Source of the DNA: Candidatus Collierbacteria bacterium GW2011_GWB1_44_6
GTDB taxonomy: Bacteria; Patescibacteriota; Microgenomatia; UBA1400; MFAQ01
NCBI GenBank assembly: GCA_000998025.1
Contig: LCJG01000020.1
Location: 1 to 17,791, forward strand
Direction of reading: 5' to 3'
DNA: 17,791 nt
In this document: positions 6,122-13,348 of the stretch, piece after piece
How the letters are laid out: the number at the start of each line of letters is the position of its first letter
How positions within the stretch are numbered: the first letter of the stretch is position 1
Notes under the pieces: generated by a model
Told to the model about the DNA's origin: nothing
Database searches by the model: none
What the model saw: the letters and a program-made list of their open reading frames with translations, nothing else
Made by a program: the position numbers and the translations under genes

Positions 6122-7230
6122 AAGTAGCACTAGTCCACGACTATATTAATGAGTTTGGCGGAGCCGAGAGGGTTCTGCGGGTTTTGGCAGATATGTATCC
6201 AAATGCTCCAATTTACACTGCCTTTAGAGTTAAAGGATCCAGCTGCGATAAAGAATTTTTGGATAGAAAAATAGTTGAAAGTCCGTGGGCTTTTCTAATA
6301 AAATACTGGAACTTATATAGTCCGCTTAGATTCTTGGTGCCTCTAATATGGAGGTCTTTGGATTTATCTGAGTACGATTTGGTAATAACTTCTTGTTCAG
6401 CTTATTTTGCACGAGGTTTTAAAGTCAGTCCTAAAACAAAGATAATTGCGTATTGTCATACCCCGCCACGTTTTTTGTATGGTTATGAAACCAGTATAAA
6501 TCTGCAAAGATTTTGGATAGTGAGAGTTTATGCTGTGATAGTGAATCATTTATTGAGGATTTTTGATTTTTGGTCGGCGCAAAGAGTGGATAAATGGGTA
6601 GTTAATTCGAAAAATGTTCAGAGGCGAGTTCAAAAGTATTACAGAAAAGAATCGGAGGTTGTTTACCCTCCAGTGGAAGTTGAAAAAATCGTTGAGCGAA
6701 ATAAAAAAATAAATAAAAAAGATTACTTTTTAATTGTGTCTAGGCTTGTTGGGGCCAAAGGTTTGGTTGAGGCAGCCAGAGCAGCGAAACATTCTGGGTT
6801 TAGACTTTACATTGTTGGAGAAGCTGTAGGGTTTTCACAGGTGAAACGAGAGTTGGAAAAGATAGGAGGAGTTGAACTGTTGGGGAGGGTGAGTGATCGA
6901 CAGCTGCTGACACTATACGCAAAAGCAAAAGGTTTTATTGCTCTAGCCAAAGAGGAAGATTTTGGAATAACTCCGGTAGAGGCAATGGCTTCCGGAACTC
7001 CCGTAATCGCGTATAACGGAGGGGGGTTTAAGGAGACTGTTGTCGACGGAGTAACCGGAATATTGATAGAAGGAACAGATGAAGTAACCTTGGAAAAAGC
7101 CATTAGAAGATTTGAGAAGCTGCGGTGGAATAAGAAAGAACTCATAAAACAAGCAAGGAAGTTTTCAAGAGAGAAGTTTGAAGAGGGGGTAAAGAAAATA
7201 GTTGGTAAGATAGTGATTGATGAGAAATAA
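6118..7230 (+). CDS. Glycosyltransferase family 4 (GT-B fold)
   Basis: A 370-residue cytoplasmic or membrane-associated glycosyltransferase that moves a sugar from a nucleotide donor to a glycan or lipid acceptor. The N-terminal Rossmann domain starts KVALVHDYINEFGGAERVL, with the GGAER motif at 14-18 typical of GT4. The C-terminal domain has FLIVSRLVGAKG (204-215) and the donor-site E-x7-E motif, E280 to E288, in EEDFGITPVEAMASGTPVIA. It resembles the mannosyltransferases of surface polysaccharide clusters, but donor and acceptor cannot be read from the sequence. It overlaps the upstream gene by ATGA, and its last codons overlap the start of the MFS gene. Confidence 0.9.
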   Translation: MKVALVHDYINEFGGAERVLRVLADMYPNAPIYTAFRVKGSSCDKEFLDRKIVESPWAFLIKYWNLYSPLRFLVPLIWRSLDLSEYDLVITSCSAYFARGFKVSPKTKIIAYCHTPPRFLYGYETSINLQRFWIVRVYAVIVNHLLRIFDFWSAQRVDKWVVNSKNVQRRVQKYYRKESEVVYPPVEVEKIVERNKKINKKDYFLIVSRLVGAKGLVEAARAAKHSGFRLYIVGEAVGFSQVKRELEKIGGVELLGRVSDRQLLTLYAKAKGFIALAKEEDFGITPVEAMASGTPVIAYNGGGFKETVVDGVTGILIEGTDEVTLEKAIRRFEKLRWNKKELIKQARKFSREKFEEGVKKIVGKIVIDEK

Positions 7231-7777
7231 TTTGGCTCTAAAGGTACTTTTTATCAGCAATGCGATATATATGTTCGCGGCTCTTCTATTGGGTCCGCTT
7301 TATGCTGTTTATGTTCAAGGTATTGGAGGGGGAGTTTTGCTGGTTAGTGTCTCAACGGCGGTATTTTATGTTTCTTCGACTCTTTTTCTGTTATTTGTTG
7401 CAAAGGTGGGAGACAGAGTAAAAGAAAAAGAGCTGTTGCTTGCTAGTAGCTATGTTGTCAGAGGACTGGCCTTCTTGTCTCTTATTTTTGTCAACAATGC
7501 TTTGTTGTTGATCTTGCTTCAAGTTCTATTTGGTTTGGGTGATGCTTTGGGCACTCCAATTTTCGGGGCACTATTTGCCAAGCACACGATAAAGAAGGAA
7601 GAAGTTTTAGAATATTCAGACTGGTCTCTAATCGCCAATCTAGTGATGGCGTTGGGAACGTTGATTGGTGGATTTATAGTAAGTGGGTTAGGATTTACTT
7701 TCCTTTTTGTGACGATTGGGGTTTTGTGTTTTATTTCCGCTGGCTGGATATTGTTTACACCCAGGAAGGTATTGTAA
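7220..7777 (+). CDS. Half-size MFS-type membrane protein (6 predicted helices)
   Basis: A 185-residue, very hydrophobic protein with about six membrane helices. Between helices 2 and 3 it has AKVGDRVKEKE, a form of the MFS loop motif GxxxDRxGRR. It looks like the N-terminal half of a major facilitator transporter, but full members have 12 helices and about 400 residues. The stop is followed after 1 nt by mutM, so no second half is present. It could work as a homodimer, be a truncated transporter or belong to a small divergent family. The ATG at 7220 is preferred over the TTG just before it; it overlaps the glycosyltransferase gene by 11 nt. Confidence 0.8.
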   Translation: MRNNLALKVLFISNAIYMFAALLLGPLYAVYVQGIGGGVLLVSVSTAVFYVSSTLFLLFVAKVGDRVKEKELLLASSYVVRGLAFLSLIFVNNALLLILLQVLFGLGDALGTPIFGALFAKHTIKKEEVLEYSDWSLIANLVMALGTLIGGFIVSGLGFTFLFVTIGVLCFISAGWILFTPRKVL

Positions 7778-7778
7778 T

Positions 7779-8627
7779 ATGCCTGAGTTGCCGGAAGTCG
7801 AAACAATACGTAATCAGCTAAACAAAGTTCTTCGTGGAAAAATCATTAAGGAGATAGAGGTTCTTAGAGAGAAGAGTTTTTCTGGTGATCCAACCGCCAT
7901 GAGGGGATGGAAGATCCAATCGATTGAAAGAAAGTCAAAAATTCTTGAAGTTCTGTTTGAAAATCAACCTGATATTGTGATTGTCCACTTGAAGATGACC
8001 GGGCAACTAATCTATGTAAATGGAGAAAAACGAATTCTGGGAGGTCACCCAAGTCCTGACTGGGTTAATCAGCTTCCAAGTAAACATACTAGGGTGATCT
8101 GGAACTTTGATGATGGAACCAAACTCTTTTTCAACGACATGAGGGTTTTTGGATGGATGAAAATTATAAACTTTAAAGAGTACGAAAAATATACCCGAAA
8201 GACCGTACCAGATATTACAGAGAAAGGATTTACGACAAAATATCTCTTCGATATATTAAATAGATCAGAAAAACCAATAAAACTTGTTCTTCTTGATCAA
8301 GACAAAATTGGAGGCTTGGGAAATATTTATGTAAATGATGCTTTGTACTTGGCAAAAATCCGTCCGGACAGGAAATCAGATTCATTAGAACGAGATGAGG
8401 GAATAAGTTTGCATAAAGCTATTTGCACGATTATAAAGCGGGGGATAAAATACGGGGGAGCGAGTGCTAGCAACTATGTCCAAGTTTCAGGACTAGGGGG
8501 AACATATCAAGATCATTTTTTGGTATATAAAAAGGAGGGTGAGAAATGTAAAAGATGCGGTGGGGTAATAAAGAAGATTAAATTAGGAGGACGAGGAACG
8601 TTCTATTGCTCTGATTGCCAAAAGTGA
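7779..8627 (+). CDS. mutM: Formamidopyrimidine-DNA glycosylase
   Basis: A 282-residue base-excision repair enzyme that removes 8-oxoguanine and formamidopyrimidines and nicks the abasic site. The start MPELPEVETIRNQL gives the catalytic Pro2 and Glu3 after Met removal. The damage-binding KSKILEV segment lies near residue 54, and LKMTGQL at 71-77. The C-terminal zinc finger has CKRC and CSDC with the conserved Arg in GGRGTFYC. The open frame extends upstream, but only this ATG gives the family N-terminus, with proline as residue 2. AGGAAGG lies about 10 nt upstream as a modest ribosome binding site. It is the last gene of the long operon. Confidence 0.96.
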   Translation: MPELPEVETIRNQLNKVLRGKIIKEIEVLREKSFSGDPTAMRGWKIQSIERKSKILEVLFENQPDIVIVHLKMTGQLIYVNGEKRILGGHPSPDWVNQLPSKHTRVIWNFDDGTKLFFNDMRVFGWMKIINFKEYEKYTRKTVPDITEKGFTTKYLFDILNRSEKPIKLVLLDQDKIGGLGNIYVNDALYLAKIRPDRKSDSLERDEGISLHKAICTIIKRGIKYGGASASNYVQVSGLGGTYQDHFLVYKKEGEKCKRCGGVIKKIKLGGRGTFYCSDCQK

Positions 8628-8629
8628 AG

Positions 8630-8635
8630 TAGAAT
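8630..8635 (+). promoter_or_regulatory. -10 of a leaderless promoter (methyltransferase)
   Basis: TAGAAT is followed by exactly 6 nt and then the ATG at 8642. Transcription should begin at or next to the start codon. It lies just after the mutM stop. Confidence 0.55.
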
Positions 8636-8641
8636 TTGAAA

Positions 8642-9262
8642 ATGCCAATACCACATGTAGTTAAGACGGTCAGAGGATTGAGCTTGAAATCTGTTGAGAA
8701 AGCGAATTCGTGGTCTAGAATAGTTCACGCGGTGATGTGGCGGAAAGCTAATCATGTCTGGAAACATGTGGGGAGCTATGTCCAAGGAAAAAAGATTTTA
8801 GATGTGGGCATGGGAAGTGGTTCAATTGCCTATTTTCTTAACAAAAAAGGCTTTAGTGTGACCAGCGTGGATGTGGATGATCTGAGTATTTATAACGATT
8901 TGAAACCGATAATTTACGATGGCCATAAGTTACCATTTAGAGACAAGGAGTTTGACAGCGCGGTAATTATTCATGTACTTCATCACTGCCAGGACGGTTT
9001 GGAGGTATTGAAGGAAACAATGAGGGTCGCAAAAAGAGTTATTTTTATTGAAGACACTTTTAGGAATGGTTTTGAATGGTTCTTGGTTTCTGTATTTGAT
9101 TCATTAACTAATGGTGAGTTGTGGTGGCACAAATACAGAAGCGTAAGTGACTGGACTAAAATAATTAAGAAATATGGATGGAGGTTGACAGCGACTAGTG
9201 AATGGAGCGAAGTGGGGGTAACTTCACCTTACGGAAGGTATTGTCTGTTTGTGATCGAGTAG
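8642..9262 (+). CDS. SAM-dependent class I methyltransferase
   Basis: A 206-residue protein with the Rossmann-type SAM site ILDVGMGSGSIAYFL (motif I, about residues 52-66). It also has VTSVDVDD (motif II), the motif III/IV region FDSAVIIHVLHHCQD, and a following RVAKRVIFIED strand. This is the methyltransf_11/UbiE-like fold. The HVLHH block is typical of small-molecule or lipid methyltransferases rather than DNA ones. The substrate is unknown. A TTG two codons upstream gives a slightly longer frame, but the ATG sits 6 nt after a TAGAAT and is preferred. Confidence 0.85.
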   Translation: MPIPHVVKTVRGLSLKSVEKANSWSRIVHAVMWRKANHVWKHVGSYVQGKKILDVGMGSGSIAYFLNKKGFSVTSVDVDDLSIYNDLKPIIYDGHKLPFRDKEFDSAVIIHVLHHCQDGLEVLKETMRVAKRVIFIEDTFRNGFEWFLVSVFDSLTNGELWWHKYRSVSDWTKIIKKYGWRLTATSEWSEVGVTSPYGRYCLFVIE

Positions 9263-9276
9263 TGTAGGTGTCAGTG

Positions 9277-9282
9277 TAGAAT
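9277..9282 (+). promoter_or_regulatory. -10 element for recF
   Basis: TAGAAT lies 10 nt before the recF ATG, predicting a leader of only a few nucleotides and no Shine-Dalgarno sequence. Confidence 0.45.
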
Positions 9283-9292
9283 ATGGGTAGAA

Positions 9293-10342
9293 ATGCTCAC
9301 AAAATTGAGGTTAAGCGGATTTAGAAACTACACAGAGGCAGAATATGATTTTTCCCAGGGGGTAAATGCGGTTATTGGTCAAAATGCGAAAGGGAAAACA
9401 AATCTCTTGGAAGCCATCTATCTATTGGGTGTAGGAGAGAGTTTTCGGGCAAAACGGACGGAAGAAATGGTATCTTTTGGCCAAGAACTGGGTAAGGTGG
9501 CCGGTGAAATACAATTGTCAAAAGATGACACTATGACTTTGGAAGTAATGGTGAATGGTGGTGTGGTGATGGGGAAAACGGTGAATAAAAGAAAGTATTT
9601 GGTGGATGGAGTTTCCAAGCGTAGAAAAGATATTCTTGGACTGATGCCTCTAGTCTTGTTCCGGCCGGAAGATGTTGAGCTTATCAGTGGTTCGCCTGAT
9701 AGCCGGAGAAAGTTTTTGGACAATTTGCTGATACAAGTTGATAAAGTCTATGAAAATAGTTTGTCAACCTATGAACAAGCTTTGAGGAGGAGGAATAAAC
9801 TACTCGATGCGATCAGAGAGGGGACGGCCAGCCGGTATGCCTTGACTTTTTGGGACGGTCTGCTTATTAAACATGGACAATTGGTGACAGAGAAAAGAAG
9901 AGAGTTGGTGGAATACATTAACAGACTTTTTAAAAAAAGCGATCTGTTTAAGGACCTGGAGGTAGTCTATGACATGAGTACTGTCAGTGAGGCTAGACTT
10001 AGCCAGTACAAGGAAGCTGAGGTGGCTGTGGGGTACACTTTGGTGGGGCCTCACAAAGATGACATGCTAGTAAAAGACAAAAGCCGTGATTTGTCAACTT
10101 ATGGATCGAGAGGAGAACAGCGAATGGCAGTGCTCGCCCTAAAAATGGGAGAAATATACTTTATGGAAGAACAGAGTGGGAAAAAAGTATTGTTGCTGCT
10201 GGATGATATATTTTCGGAACTTGATGAAGTTCATAAGGAAGAAGTTTTGAGGGTGATGTCCGGAAGACAGGTGGTGGTGACGACAGCAGACGAGGGCGAC
10301 TCAAAAATGTTTAAAGGCGCGAAAGTGGTAAGACTGACCTAA
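9293..10342 (+). CDS. recF: DNA replication and repair protein RecF
   Basis: A 349-residue SMC-like ATPase that helps load RecA at single-strand gaps; the length is normal. MLTKLRLSGFRNY is the family N-terminus. Walker A is GQNAKGKTN (29-37), the ABC signature region is STYGSRGEQRM, and Walker B is VLLLLDDIFSELD near residue 303. QALRRRNKLL in the middle is also typical. It is not next to dnaA, dnaN or gyrB here, its common setting elsewhere. The gene stands alone, ends 6 nt from a convergent gene and has its own -10 element. Confidence 0.95.
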   Translation: MLTKLRLSGFRNYTEAEYDFSQGVNAVIGQNAKGKTNLLEAIYLLGVGESFRAKRTEEMVSFGQELGKVAGEIQLSKDDTMTLEVMVNGGVVMGKTVNKRKYLVDGVSKRRKDILGLMPLVLFRPEDVELISGSPDSRRKFLDNLLIQVDKVYENSLSTYEQALRRRNKLLDAIREGTASRYALTFWDGLLIKHGQLVTEKRRELVEYINRLFKKSDLFKDLEVVYDMSTVSEARLSQYKEAEVAVGYTLVGPHKDDMLVKDKSRDLSTYGSRGEQRMAVLALKMGEIYFMEEQSGKKVLLLLDDIFSELDEVHKEEVLRVMSGRQVVVTTADEGDSKMFKGAKVVRLT

Positions 10343-10348
10343 TTGTAA

Positions 10349-10885
10349 CTAAAAATCACTCGTCATTTCTTCTATCATTGGTGCTATTTCTATTACACCC
10401 TCTGGATTTCTTTTTGCCCAGTCTCGTAGCCACTGTAAAGTCTGTTCGTTCAACTCTTTAAAATGATTATAAAAAGCGCTTTCGATATCGGCGATTGGAT
10501 CAAGGTGTCGATGTATACCAGCCTGTGTTATCAGAATATCTAAAACGATATAGTAGTTGAAATTAATCTTGTAGGGTTTTCCTGCAATATCTTTGTCGGT
10601 AGGCTGTCCTACCCAAAGCTGAATTTCACCCTTCTGGTTTTTTCTGTAGCAGATGGCGATGCCGGTGTTTTGATCTAGGATGTCGAGTGCTCTGGTCTTG
10701 GTCCAGCCACTTGTGGTGAAGTCGTCATTTTTTAGTCCCTCCTTGAGGTTTTCAAAAATTTCTTCAGGATTTTCAACTACAGGCGAAGCCTCATTAAATA
10801 ATGTCTTTAGTGTTTGAAGGTTTTTTTCGAGCGATGAGGTATCGTTTTTCTCAACGGAATGACTTTCGTCATTAATACTTGACAT
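10349..10885 (-). CDS. Hypothetical soluble protein, second gene of the DUF5654 operon
   Basis: This 178-residue acidic protein is not recognised. The first 60 residues are Ser/Glu/Asn-rich and probably flexible. The middle (about 62-145) looks like a folded alpha/beta domain with TRALDILDQNTGIAICYRKN and IQLWVGQPTD. A helical, Trp-containing C-terminus follows (LQWLRDWAKRNP). There is no signal peptide or membrane helix. It overlaps the end of the DUF5654 gene by 14 nt, so the two are likely translated together. It has no Shine-Dalgarno sequence of its own. It may work with the membrane protein encoded upstream. Confidence 0.75.
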   Translation of the reverse strand: MSSINDESHSVEKNDTSSLEKNLQTLKTLFNEASPVVENPEEIFENLKEGLKNDDFTTSGWTKTRALDILDQNTGIAICYRKNQKGEIQLWVGQPTDKDIAGKPYKINFNYYIVLDILITQAGIHRHLDPIADIESAFYNHFKELNEQTLQWLRDWAKRNPEGVIEIAPMIEEMTSDF

Positions 10886-11150
10886 TTTTTGAGTTGATTC
10901 TTTCTATAATTTTGGTGGACTGAACGGTAATAATTACAGCAATGGTCGTGATGGCAGAAGCGTAGATGAAGAGTGAAATGACACCTGAACCTTTGGCGAA
11001 ATAGGGTTTAATAAAAACATTGACGTATTCCTTGATTGCTTCATTCCAGGCGAGAGCGGCAACCAAACCGAAGGATGTGGAAATGAGGGTAATAACTTGA
11101 GTGACCATGATTCGATGAATGCGCTTGTCCGATTCTTTTTTTATTGCCAT
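10872..11150 (-). CDS. DUF5654 family small membrane protein
   Basis: This 92-residue protein has two membrane helices, at about residues 15-36 and 57-79. The first carries the family-like stretch TSFGLVAALAWNEAIK, where charged and aromatic residues follow the helix. The second is ISLFIYASAITTIAVIITV. DUF5654 proteins are, to my knowledge, small two-helix proteins seen mainly in archaea and candidate-phyla bacteria, with no known function. The ATG follows a perfect TATAAT by 6 nt, so the mRNA should be leaderless. It is divergent from the NAD(P)HX dehydratase gene. Confidence 0.82.
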   Translation of the reverse strand: MAIKKESDKRIHRIMVTQVITLISTSFGLVAALAWNEAIKEYVNVFIKPYFAKGSGVISLFIYASAITTIAVIITVQSTKIIERINSKNVKY

Positions 11151-11156
11151 AGATAT

Positions 11157-11162
11157 ATTATA
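11157..11162 (-). promoter_or_regulatory. -10 of a leaderless promoter (DUF5654 operon)
   Basis: The minus strand reads TATAAT, then 6 nt, then the ATG at 11150. This perfect consensus hexamer is one of the two best examples of the leaderless layout here. Confidence 0.65.
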
Positions 11163-11187
11163 AACAGAAAAATGACTTGATTGGGTG

Positions 11188-11193
11188 TAAAAT
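11188..11193 (+). promoter_or_regulatory. -10 of a leaderless promoter (NAD(P)HX dehydratase)
   Basis: TAAAAT is followed by 7 nt and the ATG at 11201. It is back to back with the DUF5654 promoter in a 50-bp gap. Confidence 0.6.
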
Positions 11194-11200
11194 TAACACT

Positions 11201-12079
11201 ATGGAAATAGAAATATTTGATAAAAGTTGGTTTAAAAACAGTAAGACACTTAAGAAAGTGGTAAGTAAGTATTCTTCCGGTGTCACGTCTGGTGGCGTAA
11301 CTATAATAGGCGGAAGTAAATTGTTTCATGGAGCACCTCTAATGGCGTTGAAGGCCGCCGCAAGAATAGTGAGTATGGTGTACTTTGGGAGCCCTGATGA
11401 CGATAAAGGGGTGGCTGAAAAATTAAAATCTTCACTGTTCAACTTTATTTGGGTTCCTTTTGAAGATGTAGGAAGTTATATTTCAAAATCGGACGCTATA
11501 CTGATCGGACCAGGAATGATGAGAAGTCATGTTAACGAACACGGATTTGTTTGCGACGACGAAGGAGTGAAGACGAGAAACTTTGCATTGAATTTATTGA
11601 CGAAGTATTCGGAGGCCAGGTGGGTCATTGATGGAGGGGCTTTGCAGGTGTTGTCTGTTAATGAACTGCCAAAGAACTCGATGATTTCGCCAAATAGAAA
11701 AGAATTTGTGATGTTGTTTGGTGAAGAAATGGAAGAGGATTATGGCATGCGGGCAGAGCAGATATTTAGATTGGCAAACAAATACGATTTGGTGATTTTG
11801 ACAAAAGACGAAATCTCAATAGTTAGTGACGGTAAACGTACGGTAAAAATTTTTGGGGGGAATGAAGGTCTGGTAAAAGGGGCAACCGGTGACTTGATTG
11901 CCGGTATATTGGTAGGATTTATGGCCAAGGATGATCCTTTGTTTTCGGCTTGCGCGGCTTCTTATTTGACGAAAAAAGCCGCGGAAAAACTGGCTGAAAC
12001 CCGGGGACTCATGTTTAATACGGATGACGTGGCTGACGCAGTCCCTGAAATCTATGGTGAGGTGATGAAGAACTTGTGA
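11201..12079 (+). CDS. nnrD: ADP/ATP-dependent NAD(P)H-hydrate dehydratase
   Basis: A 292-residue ribokinase-like enzyme of the YjeF C-terminal family. It repairs hydrated, inactive NADH and NADPH. Motifs are TIIGGSKLFHGAP (34-46), ILIGPGM (100-106), VIDGGALQVL (142-151), SPNRKEFVMLFG (163-174) and KGATGDLIAGI (226-236), with the catalytic Asp at 231. The family usually has GGTGD at the last site, so the first variable Gly is Ala here. No epimerase (NnrE) domain is fused to it, unlike in many bacteria. An upstream TTG extends the frame by eight codons, but the ATG after the TAAAAT element is a much better start. Confidence 0.9.
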   Translation: MEIEIFDKSWFKNSKTLKKVVSKYSSGVTSGGVTIIGGSKLFHGAPLMALKAAARIVSMVYFGSPDDDKGVAEKLKSSLFNFIWVPFEDVGSYISKSDAILIGPGMMRSHVNEHGFVCDDEGVKTRNFALNLLTKYSEARWVIDGGALQVLSVNELPKNSMISPNRKEFVMLFGEEMEEDYGMRAEQIFRLANKYDLVILTKDEISIVSDGKRTVKIFGGNEGLVKGATGDLIAGILVGFMAKDDPLFSACAASYLTKKAAEKLAETRGLMFNTDDVADAVPEIYGEVMKNL

Positions 12080-12096
12080 TATTCCGCATAAAATGC

Positions 12097-12102
12097 AATA
12101 AT
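12097..12102 (+). promoter_or_regulatory. -10 of a leaderless promoter (Fic-like gene)
   Basis: AATAAT (5 of 6 to consensus) is followed by 7 nt and the ATG at 12110. A TAAAAT at 12089-12094 is a weaker-placed alternative that would give a leader of about 8 nt. Confidence 0.45.
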
Positions 12103-12109
12103 TGATTTG

Positions 12110-13210
12110 ATGTTTGCTCCATCTTTTCAGATTACAAATAAAACACTAACTAATCTAATTAATGTTGAGATTAGCAAAAAAGTGGTGGAACTAGCTTCGC
12201 TTCAGCCAGATTGGGAGACTCGGCTGAGACAAGATGCTCTGACAAGAAGAATTTATTGTCTTTATCACTTTTTGGGAAACGGGTTGGGTCCTGATGAAAT
12301 ATCTAAAATAGTCAGAGACGAGCCCGGAAGAGACGATAAGGCCTCGGAAGTAGCCTTGAGATGTGGGGTAGTGGGTAAAGAGAAAGATATTCAGCACATA
12401 CTAAATTTCCTAAATGCAAACAAACTTACTGAGCAGATAGCATATTTAACAAACAAGTTTAAACAAACTGATTTTGGTGAAAGTGACTTGAAAAAGTTGA
12501 ACGGTCTTCTTGGAGAAAGAATGATTGGTTCTGACGATCTGGGACAGTATCGGACAGAAAATCGTGATGAGGTGGGTGGTTTGGCACCTTTGGCAGTAGA
12601 GATTCCTTTTCAGATGGAAGACCTTTTTGGTTGGTTTAGAAGTGCAGGGAGGAATGAAATTCATCCCGTCCTTAAATCTGGAACAATGTTTGTTGAATTG
12701 ATTAGAATAAGTCCCTTTAATGCTAATAATTTGATGACTGCTTTCTGTTTTGCCAACTTAATTTTGTCCAGTGAAGGCTATCACTTTAAACAGATGTGGT
12801 CGTTGGAGGAGGAAATACTAAAAAATAGTGAGATCTATTTAGCAGCAGTAAATTCAGTCGCGGGCAAAGGAGGAGATCTGTCTTTTTGGATGGAAAAATA
12901 TTCGAGATGGACAGATGAGGCGGCTGAAAAAACCAAAACTAAGGTTCTTAACTTAGTTGGAGAGACCCCTATTTTTAAGAGTGGTGGGGGAAGGGTTATT
13001 TCTTTGACGGAAAGACAAATAGCCATTATGGAGGAGATGACTTTGAGAAATGAAATGACTATTAAAGAGATCCGAGGTGTATTACCAATGGTTTCTGATG
13101 ACACCATTCTTCGTGATCTTAAAGATCTAATCGACAAGAAACTGACACGGAAGAAAGGGAAGACTAAGGGTGCGATATATGTAATGGGGAAAGTGAAAAG
13201 CTATCGATAA
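12110..13210 (+). CDS. Fic-fold protein with lost catalytic motif and C-terminal winged helix
   Basis: A 366-residue protein laid out like a Fic protein with a DNA-binding tail. LGQYRTENRDEVGG (144-157) matches the Fic pre-core block xGxYRTxxxxVGG, and IHPVLKSGTMFVELIRISPF matches the helix leading into the active site. Where active Fic enzymes have HPFx(D/E)GNGRxxR, this one reads SPFNANNLMTAF (201-212), so the catalytic His and the phosphate-binding Gly/Arg residues are gone. AMP transfer is therefore very unlikely. Residues 298-360 form a winged helix (LTERQIAIMEEM, then DTILRDLKDLIDKK as recognition helix and GAIYVMG as wing). It is probably a ligand- or DNA-binding regulator evolved from a Fic enzyme. 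It has its own leaderless promoter. Confidence 0.78.
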   Translation: MFAPSFQITNKTLTNLINVEISKKVVELASLQPDWETRLRQDALTRRIYCLYHFLGNGLGPDEISKIVRDEPGRDDKASEVALRCGVVGKEKDIQHILNFLNANKLTEQIAYLTNKFKQTDFGESDLKKLNGLLGERMIGSDDLGQYRTENRDEVGGLAPLAVEIPFQMEDLFGWFRSAGRNEIHPVLKSGTMFVELIRISPFNANNLMTAFCFANLILSSEGYHFKQMWSLEEEILKNSEIYLAAVNSVAGKGGDLSFWMEKYSRWTDEAAEKTKTKVLNLVGETPIFKSGGGRVISLTERQIAIMEEMTLRNEMTIKEIRGVLPMVSDDTILRDLKDLIDKKLTRKKGKTKGAIYVMGKVKSYR

Positions 13211-13323
13211 AAATTCCTGCCGGTTCGAACCGCGCCAAAACCGTACTCGGATCTCCCGCAAGCGGGTTCCCGCCTGCGTGCGGTTGTTGGCTAGCGCTTC
13301 TGCACCGTTACTGAAATTTTTAT
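13207..13323 (+). repeat. GC-rich hairpin cluster bounded by a 9-bp inverted repeat
   Basis: The gap between the Fic-like and ligase genes (13211-13348) has no gene. ATAAAAATT (13207-13215) and AATTTTTAT (13315-13323) are a perfect inverted repeat enclosing GC-rich DNA. Inside are the palindrome CGGTTCGAACCG (13221-13232) and a long hairpin at 13257-13278 with arms CGCAAGCGG and CCGCCTGCG, one A-C mismatch and a GTTC loop. It may be a structured RNA, a compound terminator or a small non-autonomous repeat. No second copy is present in the window. Confidence 0.45.
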
Positions 13324-13335
13324 TATATCCGTTGG

Positions 13336-13341
13336 TATACT
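13336..13341 (+). promoter_or_regulatory. -10 of a leaderless promoter (DNA ligase)
   Basis: TATACT (5 of 6 to consensus) is followed by 7 nt and the ATG at 13349. No Shine-Dalgarno sequence is present. Confidence 0.58.
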
Positions 13342-13348
13342 ACATAGT

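Noticed and set aside
6807..7152. Minus-strand frames inside the GT4 gene
   Set aside because: They are shadows of a clear glycosyltransferase coding frame and have no start signal or family match.
7716..7778. A mutM start 21 codons upstream
   Set aside because: It would overlap the MFS gene by 62 nt and hide the catalytic proline, which must be residue 2 after Met.
13216..13240. A tRNA at the CGGTTCGAACCG palindrome (T-loop-like TTCGAAC)
   Set aside because: No matching acceptor stem or anticodon arm could be found on either strand; only a 3-bp stem supports the loop as a T-arm.
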